DNA of 64,000 bases, from the NCBI RefSeq assembly GCF_014773485.1, contig NZ_JACXBP010000002.1, forward strand, positions 124,001 to 188,000, written 5' to 3'. Position numbers and translations under genes: made by a program. The stretch's first letter is position 1. Each line of letters opens with the position of its first letter. Origin of the DNA: Erwinia aphidicola (GTDB lineage Bacteria; Pseudomonadota; Gammaproteobacteria; Enterobacterales; Enterobacteriaceae). This document shows, one piece after another, positions 31,918 through 42,716 of the stretch. Under the pieces are notes generated by a model. It ran no database searches and was not told the DNA's origin. It saw only the letters and a list, made by a program, of their open reading frames with translations.

Positions 31918-32409
31918 TTACCGCATGATACGATCGCCGCGCGACACGCCAACAATGCCGGAGCGCGCAACTTCAACGATTTCCGCCACTTCGCGCACGG
32001 TGCTGAGGAAGGCATCCAGCTTATCGCTGGTACCCGCAAGCTGAACCGTGTAAAGCGATGGCGTGACGTCAACGATCTGCCCACGGAAGATCTCCGCCGA
32101 GCGTTTCACCTCTTCGCGACCGTAGCCGCTGGCCTGAATCTTCACCAGCATGATCTCACGCTCAACGAAAGCGCCCTGGCCCAGCTCACTGACGCGCAGC
32201 ACGTCCACCAGCTTGTGCAGCTGCTTTTCGATCTGCTCAATCACCTTCTCGTCACCGACGGTCTGAATGGTCATGCGTGACAGCGTCGGGTCGTCCGTTG
32301 GCGCCACGGTCAGGCTTTCAATGTTGTAGCCACGCTGGGAGAACAGACCCACCACGCGGGACAATGCGCCGGATTCGTTTTCCAGCAGAACCGATAATAC
32401 ACGACGCAT
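31918..32409 (-). CDS. ilvH: Acetolactate synthase III small subunit IlvH
   Basis: Regulatory subunit of acetohydroxyacid synthase III in valine, leucine and isoleucine synthesis; confers valine feedback inhibition. Start at [20 protein letters not shown] (ATG 32409) gives 163 residues, the E. coli size; the 10 upstream in-frame residues overlap ilvI and are not used. An N-terminal ACT domain (about 2-77) is followed by the C-terminal regulatory domain. Two nucleotides separate it from ilvI. Confidence 0.98.
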   Translation of the reverse strand: MRRVLSVLLENESGALSRVVGLFSQRGYNIESLTVAPTDDPTLSRMTIQTVGDEKVIEQIEKQLHKLVDVLRVSELGQGAFVEREIMLVKIQASGYGREEVKRSAEIFRGQIVDVTPSLYTVQLAGTSDKLDAFLSTVREVAEIVEVARSGIVGVSRGDRIMR

Positions 32410-32411
32410 AA

Positions 32412-34136
32412 TTAAGTCCTCTCCGTTTTGCTCAGCCACATTTCGTCCATACCGCCACCGCGAATATGCATCGGGTAGACGTGCTCGGTGCCATCAACGT
32501 TGACGTCAACAAACACCAGGCGCTCTTTGCCTAACTGTTCCAGTGCTTCTGTCAGCTTCGATTCCAGCTCGTCAGGGCGATTGATCGAGATACCAACATG
32601 GCCATAGGCTTCCGCCAGGCGCACGAAGTCAGGCAGTGATTCCATATAAGATTGTGAATGGCGACCGGAGTAGATCATATCCTGCCACTGCTTCACCATG
32701 CCGAGGAAACGGTTGTTGAGGTTCAGCACCAGCACCGGAATGCCGTACTGCAGCGCGGTAGACAGCTCCTGAATATTCATCTGAATACTGCCGTCACCGG
32801 TCACACAGACTACGGTTTCTTGCGGCAGCGCCAGCTTCACGCCCAGCGCAGCCGGCAGGCCGAAGCCCATGGTGCCGAGACCGCCGGAGTTGATCCAACG
32901 GCGCGGCTTGTCGAACTGATAGTAAAGCGCGGCAAACATTTGGTGCTGACCCACGTCAGAGGTGACATAGGCTTCACCTTTGGTCAGACGGCAGATGGTT
33001 TCGATTACCGCCTGCGGCTTAATCTTATCGCTGGTGCGGTCGAACTCCAGGCACTGACGGGAACGCCACTGCTCAATGCTCTGCCACCAGTCGCGCACGC
33101 TGTCATAATTCTGCTGCACGTCGCTCTGGCCCAGCAGCTCCAGCATCTGTTGCAGCACCTGCTTCGCATCACCCACGATCGGCACATCGGCGGCCACGGT
33201 TTTCGAGATCGATGTTGGGTCGATATCGATGTGCAGCACGGTGGCATTCGGGCAGTATTTTGCCAGATTGTTGGTGGTACGGTCATCGAAGCGCACGCCA
33301 ACGGCGAAGATCACATCGGAGTGATGCATCGTCATGTTGGCTTCGTAGGTGCCGTGCATGCCGAGCATCCCCACGCACTGACGGTGCGTGCCCGGGAAGG
33401 CGCCCAGCCCCATCAGCGAGGTGGTCACCGGAACATTCAGTTTTTCGGCAAGCGTCAGCAGCTCTTCGTGGCAGGCTGCATTAATCACACCACCACCGGC
33501 ATAAATCACCGGCTTTTTCGCCGCCAGCAGCGTCTGCAATGCGCGCTTAATCTGACCTTTGTGACCCTGCGTCGTCGGATTGTAAGAGCGCATGCTCACT
33601 TCATCCGGCCAGACGTAAGGCAGTTTGTTCGCCGGGTTCATCATATCTTTTGGCAGGTCAACCACCACCGGGCCAGGACGACCGCTGGCAGCCAGCCAGA
33701 AAGCTTTCTTCATGATGGTCGGGATATCTTCAACCCGCTTCACCATAAAGCTGTGTTTCACCACAGGACGGGAGATCCCGACCATGTCGCACTCCTGGAA
33801 GGCGTCATAACCGATAAGCGAGGACATCACCTGACCGGAGAGCACCACCATCGGGATCGAGTCCATATAGGCCGTGGCAATACCAGTAATGGCATTGGTG
33901 GCACCGGGACCGGAGGTGACCAGCACCACGCCGACATCACCGGTGGCACGGGCGTAACCATCCGCCATATGCACAGCGCCCTGTTCGTGACGGACCAGGA
34001 TGTGATCTACGCCGCCGACGGTTTGCAGAGCGTCATAGATATCGAGGACCGCTCCACCGGGATAGCCGAATACATGTTTTACGCCCTGATCGATTAACGA
34101 TCGGACCACCATCTCGGCTCCTGACAACATCTCCAT
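32412..34136 (-). CDS. ilvI: Acetolactate synthase III large subunit IlvI
   Basis: ThDP-dependent catalytic subunit making acetolactate or acetohydroxybutyrate. The 574 residues equal E. coli. The activating Glu lies in [20 protein letters not shown], and the ThDP/Mg motif is [18 protein letters not shown] (about 440-457). In E. coli the operon is Lrp-activated; the upstream region here holds palindromes at 34165-34182 and 34212-34228 but I cannot assign them to Lrp. Confidence 0.99.
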   Translation of the reverse strand: MEMLSGAEMVVRSLIDQGVKHVFGYPGGAVLDIYDALQTVGGVDHILVRHEQGAVHMADGYARATGDVGVVLVTSGPGATNAITGIATAYMDSIPMVVLSGQVMSSLIGYDAFQECDMVGISRPVVKHSFMVKRVEDIPTIMKKAFWLAASGRPGPVVVDLPKDMMNPANKLPYVWPDEVSMRSYNPTTQGHKGQIKRALQTLLAAKKPVIYAGGGVINAACHEELLTLAEKLNVPVTTSLMGLGAFPGTHRQCVGMLGMHGTYEANMTMHHSDVIFAVGVRFDDRTTNNLAKYCPNATVLHIDIDPTSISKTVAADVPIVGDAKQVLQQMLELLGQSDVQQNYDSVRDWWQSIEQWRSRQCLEFDRTSDKIKPQAVIETICRLTKGEAYVTSDVGQHQMFAALYYQFDKPRRWINSGGLGTMGFGLPAALGVKLALPQETVVCVTGDGSIQMNIQELSTALQYGIPVLVLNLNNRFLGMVKQWQDMIYSGRHSQSYMESLPDFVRLAEAYGHVGISINRPDELESKLTEALEQLGKERLVFVDVNVDGTEHVYPMHIRGGGMDEMWLSKTERT

Positions 34137-34164
34137 TTTTGCCTCCAGGCTTTAAGGTGCTGAT

Positions 34165-34182
34165 TTATCTGCGGACAGATAA
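34165..34182. repeat. Inverted repeat in ilvI leader
   Basis: TTATCTG-CGGA-CAGATAA, a perfect 7-bp inverted repeat with a 4-nt centre, 29-46 bp before the ilvI start. It could be a protein operator or an mRNA hairpin; no T tract follows on the - strand. Confidence 0.5.
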
Positions 34183-34211
34183 GGTCAAAACCTGTTTTTT
34201 ATGCTCAGAAA

Positions 34212-34228
34212 TTGGAAATCATTTCCAA
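34212..34228. repeat. 17-bp perfect palindrome upstream of ilvI
   Basis: TTGGAAATCATTTCCAA, two perfect 8-bp arms around one central base, 76-92 bp upstream of the ilvI ATG. The form fits a dimeric regulator's operator. No regulator is identified. Confidence 0.5.
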
Positions 34229-34550
34229 CATCCAGGTACAGGGCGCAGCCCCACTCGTTGAATAAACGTTATTGAGTTATGAATTCTTGTGGGCGTTTAT
34301 CGCAAATACCATAACCGTAGAAAAGTTGGCAGGCAAACGGCAAACCACACCACGAGTGCGCAAAGCGTTAATTAAGGCTCTGCCGCCCTACCCTTGCCAG
34401 CGACAATTACACTGAAAATAAGGCATTCCAAAAGCGGAATATACTGCTGCCCGGTTATTTGCATTGTGATCGTTTTGTTATTAAAACTCTGTGGCATCGA
34501 ATGCCCGGTCGGCTGAATAATGACCATGCGCAGCGGATTGTTATTGATGG
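34229..34550. other. Non-coding ilvI-leu intergenic region lacking leuO
   Basis: E. coli carries leuO between ilvI and the leu operon; here the whole interval from the ilvI start to the leu promoter is about 410 bp and no reading frame on either strand resembles a LysR-type protein. The sequence is relatively AT-rich in parts (for example TTATTGAGTTATGAATTCTTG-like stretches near 34270) and presumably holds the divergent regulatory regions. Confidence 0.7.
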
Positions 34551-34580
34551 TTGACAGCCCTGGGTTTGATCGGGTATCAA
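34551..34580 (+). promoter_or_regulatory. leu operon promoter
   Basis: TTGACA (34551-34556), a consensus -35 box, is followed after 18 bp by TATCAA (34575-34580). The leader peptide gene starts 34 bp beyond the -10 box, as expected for an attenuated leucine operon. Confidence 0.65.
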
Positions 34581-34614
34581 TAAAGCCACTTTACAATTTA
34601 TGGGGTCTGATTCA

Positions 34615-34698
34615 ATGATTCGTTCCACCCGCCTACTCGGTCTACTACTAAACGCATCCTCATTGCGCGGTAGACTTGTGGGCGGAATCAATCACTGA
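34615..34698 (+). CDS. leuL: leu operon leader peptide LeuL
   Basis: A 27-codon ORF beginning MIRSTRLLGLLLNASSLRGR, closely related to the E. coli leader peptide (which has IGLLLLNASSLRGR). It contains clustered leucine control codons CTA CTC GGT CTA CTA CTA, using the rare CTA, and is followed by the attenuator hairpin at 34721. Scarcity of charged tRNA-Leu would stall the ribosome here and let leuABCD be transcribed. It is too short for normal ORF calling. Confidence 0.95.
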   Translation: MIRSTRLLGLLLNASSLRGRLVGGINH

Positions 34699-34720
34699 TT
34701 CAGGCTTGCAAAACTAAGAA

Positions 34721-34746
34721 ACCCGCGCCAATGCGCGGGTTTTTTT
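34721..34746 (+). terminator. leu operon attenuator
   Basis: Perfect 8-bp stem ACCCGCGC (34721-34728) with GCGCGGGT (34733-34740), a CAAT loop, and a run of T to 34746. It lies 22 nt after the leuL stop and 45 nt before leuA, so it works as the Rho-independent attenuator. Confidence 0.95.
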
Positions 34747-34791
34747 ATGCTCGCGGCAACCGGCGACGTAAACACGACAAGGAACAACCCA

Positions 34792-36360
34792 ATGAGCCAA
34801 CAAGTCATTATTTTCGATACCACTCTGCGCGATGGCGAGCAGGCATTACAGGCCAGCCTGAGTGTGAAAGAAAAGCTGCAAATTGCCCTGGCACTGGAAC
34901 GTATGGGCGTCGACGTCATGGAGGTCGGCTTCCCGGTCTCCTCCCCGGGTGATTTTGAATCGGTGCAGACCATCGCCCGCCAGATTAAGAACAGCCGGGT
35001 TTGCGGTCTGGCACGCTGTGTGGAAAAAGATATCGACGCAGCCTACGAAGCGCTGCGCGTGGCGGAGGCCTACCGCATCCACACTTTCCTGGCGACCTCG
35101 CCGATGCACATCGCCACCAAACTGCGCAGTACCCTGCCAGAAGTGATTGAGCGTGCGGTGAAGATGGTGAAGCGCGCCCGTAACTACACCGACGATGTGG
35201 AGTTCTCCTGCGAAGACGGCGGCCGAACGCCAATCGATGACCTGTGCCGCGTGGTAGAAGCCGCGATTAATGCCGGTGCCACCACCATCAACATCCCGGA
35301 TACCGTCGGTTACACCCTGCCTTACGAATACGCCAACATCTTTAGCGCCCTGCGCGAACGCGTACCCAATATCGATAAAGCGATCCTGTCCGTCCATACC
35401 CATGATGACCTGGGCATGGCGGTCGGCAACGCGCTGGCCGCGGTAAATGCCGGTGCGCGCCAGGTTGAAGGCGCCATGAACGGCCTGGGTGAGCGTGCCG
35501 GTAACTGCGCGCTGGAAGAGGTGATCATGGCGATTAAAACCCGCAGCCAGCTGATGAATGTGCACACGCGCATTAATCATCAGGAGATTTACCGTACCTG
35601 CCAGACCGTCAGCAAAATCTGCAATATGCCTATCCCGGCACATAAAGCGATTATCGGTTCCAACGCATTCGCCCACTCCTCCGGTATCCACCAGGATGGC
35701 GTGCTGAAGAACCGCGAAAACTATGAAATCCTGACCCCGGAATCTATCGGTCTGAAACAGGTACAGCTGAACCTGACTTCGCGCTCCGGCCGCGCTGCCG
35801 TGAAGCACCGCATGGAAGAGATGGGCTACACCGAAGCCGAGTACAACATGGATACGCTGTACGAGGCCTTCAAAGCGCTGGCCGATAAGAAAGGCCAGGT
35901 CTTCGATTACGACCTGGAAGCGCTGGCGTTTATCAACAAGCAGTCTGAAGAGCCGGAATACTTCAAGCTGGACACCTTCAACGTGCAGTCCGGTTCTACC
36001 GTAATTGCCACCGCCACCGTGCAGCTGGGCTGCGGTGATGAGCAGAAAACCGAAGCCGCTACCGGTAACGGTCCGGTTGATGCGGTCTATCAGGCGATCA
36101 ACCGCATCACCGATTTCGATGCTGAGCTGATCAACTATCAGCTGACCGCCAAAGGCCACGGTAAAGATGCGCTGGGCCAGGTAGATATCGTGGTGCAGTA
36201 CAACGAGCGTAAATTCCACGGCGTCGGTCTGGCGACCGATATCGTTGAGTCTTCAGCAAAAGCCATGGTTAACGCACTGAATAACATCTGGCGCGCTCGC
36301 CAGGTCGAGCAGGAATTGCAGCGTAAGTCGCAGATGAAAGATCAGAAGGAAGCCGTATAA
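34792..36360 (+). CDS. leuA: 2-isopropylmalate synthase LeuA
   Basis: First enzyme of leucine synthesis; condenses acetyl-CoA with 2-ketoisovalerate. ATG 34792 after AAGGA (34779-34783) gives 522 residues starting [20 protein letters not shown]; the in-frame ATG at 34747 is in the attenuator and is not used. Catalytic and metal motifs are [10 protein letters not shown] (about 9-18), [14 protein letters not shown] and [12 protein letters not shown], and the C-terminal LeuA regulatory domain binds leucine. Directly abuts leuB. Confidence 0.99.
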   Translation: MSQQVIIFDTTLRDGEQALQASLSVKEKLQIALALERMGVDVMEVGFPVSSPGDFESVQTIARQIKNSRVCGLARCVEKDIDAAYEALRVAEAYRIHTFLATSPMHIATKLRSTLPEVIERAVKMVKRARNYTDDVEFSCEDGGRTPIDDLCRVVEAAINAGATTINIPDTVGYTLPYEYANIFSALRERVPNIDKAILSVHTHDDLGMAVGNALAAVNAGARQVEGAMNGLGERAGNCALEEVIMAIKTRSQLMNVHTRINHQEIYRTCQTVSKICNMPIPAHKAIIGSNAFAHSSGIHQDGVLKNRENYEILTPESIGLKQVQLNLTSRSGRAAVKHRMEEMGYTEAEYNMDTLYEAFKALADKKGQVFDYDLEALAFINKQSEEPEYFKLDTFNVQSGSTVIATATVQLGCGDEQKTEAATGNGPVDAVYQAINRITDFDAELINYQLTAKGHGKDALGQVDIVVQYNERKFHGVGLATDIVESSAKAMVNALNNIWRARQVEQELQRKSQMKDQKEAV

Positions 36361-37448
<1,088 letters not shown>

Positions 37449-37449
<1 letters not shown>

Positions 37450-38849
37450 TGATGAAAACACTGTACGAGAAGCTGTTTGATGCGCACGTCGTGCACGAAG
37501 CACCCAATGAAACACCGCTGATCTATATTGACCGTCACCTCGTCCATGAGGTGACCTCAGCGCAGGCATTTGACGGCCTGCGCGCGCACGGCCGCCCGGT
37601 GCGCCAGCCGTCAAAAACCTTTGCCACCATGGATCATAACGTCTCCACCCAGTCGCGGGACATCAACGCCAGCGGCGAGATGGCGCGTATCCAGATGTCG
37701 ATGCTGATGAAAAACTGTGAGGCGTTCGGCGTGCAGCTGTTTGACCTGAACCATCAGTTTCAGGGCATCGTACACGTGATGGGGCCGGAGCAGGGCCTGT
37801 CGCTGCCGGGCATGACTATCGTTTGTGGTGATTCCCATACCTCCACCCACGGCGCGTTAGGCGCGCTGGCGTTTGGTATCGGCACCTCCGAGGTCGAACA
37901 CGTGCTGGCCACGCAGACGCTGAAACAGTCGCGGGCGAAAACCATGAAGGTGGAAGTGCGCGGCAAAACGGCAGCGGGCATTACCGCGAAAGATATCGCG
38001 CTGGCGATTATCGGTAAAACCGGCAGCGGCGGCGGCAACGGTCACGTGGTCGAATTCTGCGGCGAAGCGGTGGAAGCCCTGAGCATGGAAGGCCGCATGA
38101 CCCTGTGCAACATGGCGATTGAGCTGGGCGCGAAGGCCGGGCTGATTGCGCCTGATGACACCACCTTTAACTACGTTAAGGGCCGTCGCTTTGCCCCGAA
38201 AGAGGCTGAGTGGCAGCAGGCGGTAGATTACTGGCGCACGCTAAAATCCGATGATGGCGTGCAGTTCGACAAAGTGGTGACGCTGGATGCCGCCGATATT
38301 GCGCCGCAGGTGACCTGGGGCACCAATCCCGGCCAGGTGATCGCCGTCAGCGATCTCATCCCGGACCCGGCGTCGTTCAGCGACCCGGTGGAACGCGCCT
38401 CTGCGGAAAAAGCGCTGGCCTATATGGATCTCAAACCCGGTATTCGCCTGACCGATGTGCGCATCGACAAAGTGTTTATCGGCTCCTGTACCAACTCGCG
38501 CATTGAAGATCTGCGCGCGGCGGCGGCGGTGGTAAAAGGCCATAAGATCGCTGCTGGCGTGCAGGGGTATGTGGTGCCCGGTTCCGGCCCGGTGAAAGCT
38601 CAGGCGGAAGCGGAAGGTCTGGATAAGATCTTTATTGATGCGGGTTTTGAATGGCGCCTGCCAGGCTGCTCGATGTGCCTGGCCATGAACAACGACCGCC
38701 TCAGCCCGGGTGAACGCTGCGCTTCCACCAGCAACCGTAACTTTGAAGGTCGCCAGGGGCGCGGCGGACGCACTCATCTGGTCAGCCCGGCGATGGCAGC
38801 CGCAGCAGCCGTAGCCGGCCATTTTGCCGACATTCGTGAGCTGGCGTAA
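37449..38849 (+). CDS. leuC: 3-isopropylmalate dehydratase large subunit LeuC
   Basis: Aconitase-family iron-sulfur subunit; isomerises 2- to 3-isopropylmalate with LeuD. The 466 residues carry the three [4Fe-4S] cysteine ligands in [13 protein letters not shown] and [12 protein letters not shown], and the [20 protein letters not shown] substrate block. The start overlaps the leuB stop; either of two adjacent ATG codons could be used. leuD follows after 9 nt. Confidence 0.99.
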
Positions 38850-38858
38850 GGAATTATT

Positions 38859-39464
38859 ATGGCGAAAAAATTTACCCAACACAGCGGTATCGTGGTGCCG
38901 CTGGATGCAGCCAACGTCGACACCGATGCGATTATCCCCAAGCAGTTTTTGCAGATGGTGACGCGCACCGGTTTTGGCCGCAACCTGTTTTATGACTGGC
39001 GCTACAGCGACGCTGAGGGGCAAATCCCTAACCCGGACTTTATCCTTAACCAGCCGGCGTTCAGCGGTGCCAGCATTATGCTGACCCGTGAAAACTTCGG
39101 CTGCGGCTCCTCGCGTGAACATGCACCGTGGGCGCTGACCGATTATGGCATCCAGGCGATTATTGGCTCCGGCTTTGCCGATATCTTTGCTAATAACTCG
39201 TTCAATAATCAGCTGCTGCTGGTGACGCTGAGTGAAGCAGAAGTGGATGAGATGTTTCGGATGGTCGCCGCTGAGCCGGGCATGCGTTTTACCGTTGATC
39301 TGGTCAATCAGCAGGTGCTGGTCGGGGATAAAGCCTGGCCGTTTGAGATCGACAGCTTCCGCCGCCACTGCCTGATCAACGGTCTGGACTCCATTGGCCT
39401 GACGTTGCAGCACGATGCCGATATCAGCGCCTGGGAACAGAAACAACCCGCGTTTTTGCGTTGA
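38859..39464 (+). CDS. leuD: 3-isopropylmalate dehydratase small subunit LeuD
   Basis: Swivelling small subunit of isopropylmalate isomerase. The 201 residues equal E. coli, with [16 protein letters not shown] (about 24-39) and the substrate loop [15 protein letters not shown] (about 77-91). Last gene of the operon; a pair of repeat-family hairpins follows within about 80 bp. Confidence 0.99.
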   Translation: MAKKFTQHSGIVVPLDAANVDTDAIIPKQFLQMVTRTGFGRNLFYDWRYSDAEGQIPNPDFILNQPAFSGASIMLTRENFGCGSSREHAPWALTDYGIQAIIGSGFADIFANNSFNNQLLLVTLSEAEVDEMFRMVAAEPGMRFTVDLVNQQVLVGDKAWPFEIDSFRRHCLINGLDSIGLTLQHDADISAWEQKQPAFLR

Positions 39465-39474
39465 TGCGGCGGCG

Positions 39475-39545
39475 GGCTGACCGAAAAAGAGGGTCAGCCG
39501 CTACAAATACGGTAGGGTTCGACCTTTTTTTCCGGTCGACCCCTA
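39475..39545. repeat. Paired hairpin repeat (copy 1) between leuD and setA
   Basis: Two hairpins in inverted order. First: GGCTGACC (39475-39482) with GGTCAGCC (39492-39499), 9-nt loop GAAAAAGAG. Second: TAGGGTTCGACC (39513-39524) with GGTCGACCCCTA (39534-39545), one mismatch, 9-nt loop TTTTTTTCC. The link contains CTAC...GGTAG. It sits between convergent genes and may also slow transcription from both sides. Related copies lie at 52977, 60774 and 62124. Confidence 0.75.
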
Positions 39546-39549
39546 TCAA

Positions 39550-40734
39550 TCACACCGCTCTTTTCTCCCGCACCCGCCACGACAGCGCAAACGACACTAT
39601 CGCCAGCAGGAACGCCAGCCAGTAAACCGCGTCATGCCCGAAGGTCTCCGCCAGCGCCCCCTGCAGCACCCCCGCCAGAATGACCCCGGTCGAAATACTG
39701 TTGGTAAACAGCGTGGTGGCCGCGCCGGGGCGCCCAGGCATTAAATCCTGGAACCAGATCATGCCAATCCCGGCAATAATGCCGATAAACACCGCATTAA
39801 ACAGCTGCAGTATCATCAGCGCCGTGCGGCTGTGAAACAGCACCAGCCCGAGATAAAACAGCACGCCGCAGCCGATCGCCAATAGCATCATGGTGCGTTT
39901 ACCAAAGCGTTTCACAGAGTGCCCGGCCAGCAGCATGACCGGGATCTCCAGCCCGGCCGCGGTGCCCATCAGCAGCCCGGCCAGTTTCTCCGGCAGCCCC
40001 AGCACGCCGCTGATATACAGCGGCATATCAATGATATACATGGTATTGCAGGTCCACATGATCACCGAGGCGATAAACAGCATGCGCACGTCCGCACTTT
40101 TCCAGGCGCTCATCTCGGTGATAGGAACTGCCCCGCTACTCTCCGCACGCGGCACCGACGGCAGGGTAAACCACACCAGCGCCACGCAGGCAACGAACAG
40201 CGCTGCGGCAACGATAAACATGGTGGTAAAGCCATAGTTCAGGGCAATAGCAAACGACAGCGGCGGGCCAATTACCCACGCCAGCGACAGCTGGGCACGC
40301 ATCACCGAACTAAACATCACCGCCTCACGCGCTGAGCTGTCGGCATATTCCCGCGCCAGGGCAAATATCTGCGGCATCGCCACGCTGGCAATCGCCGACA
40401 GCAGCACCCCGGCGGTGATCAGCGTCAGATAGTGGCGGTTGAAGGCAAACAGCAGCGCATTCGCCACCGCCATCACGCAGCAGAACAGGATCAGCATGCG
40501 CCGGTCGCCGCGATTATCGGAGCGCTTCGCCAGCAGCAGGCTGACCACGATCCCCGCCACCGCATTCACCGTATAAAACAGCCCGACCCAGAACGGCCGC
40601 ACGGCTACTTCACGGCTGAGGAACAGGCTCAGCGTCGGGGCCTGTAATGCCCCGGCGACGCCGACCATAAAAGAGACAGCCATAAAAGCCAGGTACACCG
40701 GATGAATACGGCGATTGCGAAGGAGCGATTTCAT
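39550..40734 (-). CDS. setA: Sugar efflux transporter SetA
   Basis: Major facilitator protein exporting glucosides and sugar analogues. ATG 40734, preceded by GAGG at 8 nt, gives 394 residues (E. coli 392); an in-frame TTG at 40755 is less likely. About twelve hydrophobic segments; stretches FLSREVAVRPFWVGLFYTVN, KRSDNRGDRR and ATTLFTNSISTGVILAGV match SetA closely. It lies just downstream of sgrS on the same strand, so read-through from the sgrS promoter during sugar-phosphate stress is likely, as in E. coli. Confidence 0.96.
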   Translation of the reverse strand: MKSLLRNRRIHPVYLAFMAVSFMVGVAGALQAPTLSLFLSREVAVRPFWVGLFYTVNAVAGIVVSLLLAKRSDNRGDRRMLILFCCVMAVANALLFAFNRHYLTLITAGVLLSAIASVAMPQIFALAREYADSSAREAVMFSSVMRAQLSLAWVIGPPLSFAIALNYGFTTMFIVAAALFVACVALVWFTLPSVPRAESSGAVPITEMSAWKSADVRMLFIASVIMWTCNTMYIIDMPLYISGVLGLPEKLAGLLMGTAAGLEIPVMLLAGHSVKRFGKRTMMLLAIGCGVLFYLGLVLFHSRTALMILQLFNAVFIGIIAGIGMIWFQDLMPGRPGAATTLFTNSISTGVILAGVLQGALAETFGHDAVYWLAFLLAIVSFALSWRVREKRAV

Positions 40735-40799
40735 TACGGGTGCCTCGACCTGCAAAAATGGAGAGAGTGCTAAACCAATAGCTTAGAAGAGAAAGCATG

Positions 40800-40915
40800 A
40801 AAAAAGCCAGCGGCATAGACGCCAGCTGGCCGGTGAAAAGCACCATACTCAGAACTACCCGGTCCGGGTAAAGATTCAGAGTGCCATTCCGAAGAATGCC
40901 TCCCACTCTTTCATC
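40800..40915 (-). ncRNA. sgrS: SgrS small RNA, short form without sgrT
   Basis: Hfq-dependent RNA that blocks ptsG translation during glucose-phosphate stress. On the - strand CTGAGTATGGTG (complement of 40841-40852) matches the E. coli ptsG-pairing segment, followed by the small stem GGTG-CTTTT-CACC and a terminator: GCCAGC-T-GGC, loop, GCC-GCTGGC (40806-40830) and six T (40800-40805). A GATAAT -10 box (complement of 40923-40928) points to a start near 40915, where the sequence GATGAA equals the start I recall for E. coli SgrS. The length is then about 116 nt versus 227 in E. coli, with no SgrT-like ORF. Divergent from sgrR, upstream of setA. Confidence 0.88.
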
Positions 40916-40982
40916 TGTCAGCATTATCACCGTAATATAGGGCAGCAAAAACAGACGGCTTTTAACACAGGGTTCCCCTTTT

Positions 40983-42644
40983 ATGTCTTCACCGCGTTTG
41001 CAGCAGCAGTTTATCCGGCTCTGGCAGTGCTGCGAGGGCCAGTCACAGGAAACCACGCTGAGCGATCTGGCGGTCCAGCTCAGCTGTTCTCGTCGCCATA
41101 TGCGCAACCTGCTGAACGCTATGCAGGAACAGGGCTGGCTTGAGTGGCAGGCGGAAGCCGGGCGCGGCAAGCGCTCACGCCTGACCTTCCGCTACACCGG
41201 GCTGGCCCTGCAGCAGCAGCGGGCGGAGGACCTGCTGGAACAGGACCGCATCGATCAGCTGGTACAGCTGGTCGGCGACAAAAACCGCGTGCGTCAGATG
41301 CTGCTATCGCATCTGGGCCGCAGCTTCCGCCAGGGGAAACATATCCTGCGCGTGCTCTACTACCGCCCGCTGCTCAATCTGCTGCCCGGCACGCCGCTGC
41401 GCCGCTCAGAAACCCACCTCGCCCGCCAGATCTTTAACGGCCTGGCGCGGATAAATGAGGAAAACGGGGAAATCGAGCCGGACATTGCCCACCACTGGCA
41501 GCAGATCGCCCCGCTGCACTGGCGCTTCTTTCTGCGCCCGGCGATTCATTTCCACCACGGCCGCGAGCTGGAGATGGACGATGTCATCGCCACGCTGGAG
41601 CGCCTGAAACAGCAGCCGCTGTTCAGCCACTTCGCGCAGATTGAAAGCCATACGCCGTGGACGCTGGATATCCATCTCAGCCACCCTGATGCCTGGCTAC
41701 CCTGGCTGCTGGGCAGCGTCAGCGCGATGATCCTGCCAAAGGAGTGGCCGCACATGCGCAACTTTGCCCGCCAGCCGGTGGGCACCGGGGCCTACGCGGT
41801 CGAGCGCAACCAGCACAGCCAGCTGCGCATCTCGGCGTTTGATGACTACTTTGGCTACCGGGCGCTGATTGACGAGGTCAACATCTGGGTGCTGCCGGAG
41901 ATCAGCGACGAGCTGGTCTACTCCGGCGTGAAGCTGCAAAGCGAAAGCACCGATGAGAAATCAGAGGAGAGCCGTCTTGAGGAGGGCTGCTACTTCCTGA
42001 TGTTTGACCAGCGCTCCGCACACGGCCGTAATGAGCAGCTGCGCCGCTGGATCAGCACCATCTTCAACCCGATCGCGCTGCTTAACCACAGCGGCATCGC
42101 CTATCAGCGCTACTGGTTCCCGGCCTACGGCCTGCTGCCGCGCTGGCACCATCGCCGCGATATGGCGGTTGCCGGGAAGCCGCCGGGGCTAACTTCGCTC
42201 ACCATCACCTGGTATAGCGACCACATTGAGCACCAGGGCATCGCCAACGCGCTCGGGCCGATCCTGGCCGCGCACGGCGTCGAGCTAATCACTCAGGAGA
42301 TCGACTATGAGAGCTGGTATCGCGGCGAAGCCGAAAGCGATATCTGGCTCGGCAGCGCCAACTTTACCCTGCCGCTGGAGTTCTCGCTGTTTGCCCTGCT
42401 GTATGAGATCCCGCTGATGCACCACTGCGTGCCGATCGACTGGGAAAGCGATGCGGTGCAGTGGCGCGAGCAGAAGCTGCCGCTCGCCGACTGGAGCAAG
42501 CAGCTGATTGAGAGCAACTTCCTGCATCCGCTGTTCCACCACTGGCTGCTGCTGCACGGGCAGCGCAGTATGCGCGGCGTGCGCATGAACACCCTCGGCT
42601 GGTTTGACTTCAAGTCTGCCTGGTTCGCGCCGCCGGAATCATGA
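40983..42644 (+). CDS. sgrR: Transcriptional activator SgrR
   Basis: Activator of sgrS under sugar-phosphate stress. The 553 residues (E. coli 551) comprise an N-terminal winged helix-turn-helix (about 5-115, with [14 protein letters not shown] and [15 protein letters not shown]) and a C-terminal solute-binding-protein-like domain (SBP_bac_5, about 165-480) thought to bind a small molecule. The end [20 protein letters not shown] is nearly identical to E. coli. It is divergent from sgrS and 72 nt upstream of thiB. Confidence 0.97.
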   Translation: MSSPRLQQQFIRLWQCCEGQSQETTLSDLAVQLSCSRRHMRNLLNAMQEQGWLEWQAEAGRGKRSRLTFRYTGLALQQQRAEDLLEQDRIDQLVQLVGDKNRVRQMLLSHLGRSFRQGKHILRVLYYRPLLNLLPGTPLRRSETHLARQIFNGLARINEENGEIEPDIAHHWQQIAPLHWRFFLRPAIHFHHGRELEMDDVIATLERLKQQPLFSHFAQIESHTPWTLDIHLSHPDAWLPWLLGSVSAMILPKEWPHMRNFARQPVGTGAYAVERNQHSQLRISAFDDYFGYRALIDEVNIWVLPEISDELVYSGVKLQSESTDEKSEESRLEEGCYFLMFDQRSAHGRNEQLRRWISTIFNPIALLNHSGIAYQRYWFPAYGLLPRWHHRRDMAVAGKPPGLTSLTITWYSDHIEHQGIANALGPILAAHGVELITQEIDYESWYRGEAESDIWLGSANFTLPLEFSLFALLYEIPLMHHCVPIDWESDAVQWREQKLPLADWSKQLIESNFLHPLFHHWLLLHGQRSMRGVRMNTLGWFDFKSAWFAPPES

Positions 42645-42716
42645 CGCTTTCGCCCTGTTGACGAAGCCTCTACAATAAGCCGCGATTAGCGGCCCACCCT
42701 ACTGAAGGAACGCCAC
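42645..42716 (+). promoter_or_regulatory. thiB upstream region, no TPP riboswitch seen
   Basis: The 72-nt gap between sgrR and thiB is too short for a complete THI-box aptamer, and I find neither its CTGAGA nor its ACCTGATCTGG-type core. It holds a possible -10 TACAAT (42672-42677) with a poor TTTCGC -35 at 17 bp, a hairpin GCCGC-GATTA-GCGGC (42679-42693), and the thiB ribosome-binding site GAAGGAA. Confidence 0.45.

Noticed and set aside
34455..34691. 78-codon - strand frame over the leu promoter and leader
   Set aside because: It is antisense to leuL, has no recognisable domain and no start signal; the leader and attenuator account for the sequence.
40879..40915. 12-codon ORF at the 5' end of SgrS as a possible SgrT
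   Set aside because: It reads MKEWEAFFGMAL, does not resemble SgrT, and has no ribosome-binding site within the predicted RNA.
40610..41170. 186-codon - strand frame running through sgrR, sgrS and setA
   Set aside because: It starts inside sgrR on the opposite strand and crosses the SgrS terminator; no family resemblance. The SgrS RNA explains the region.
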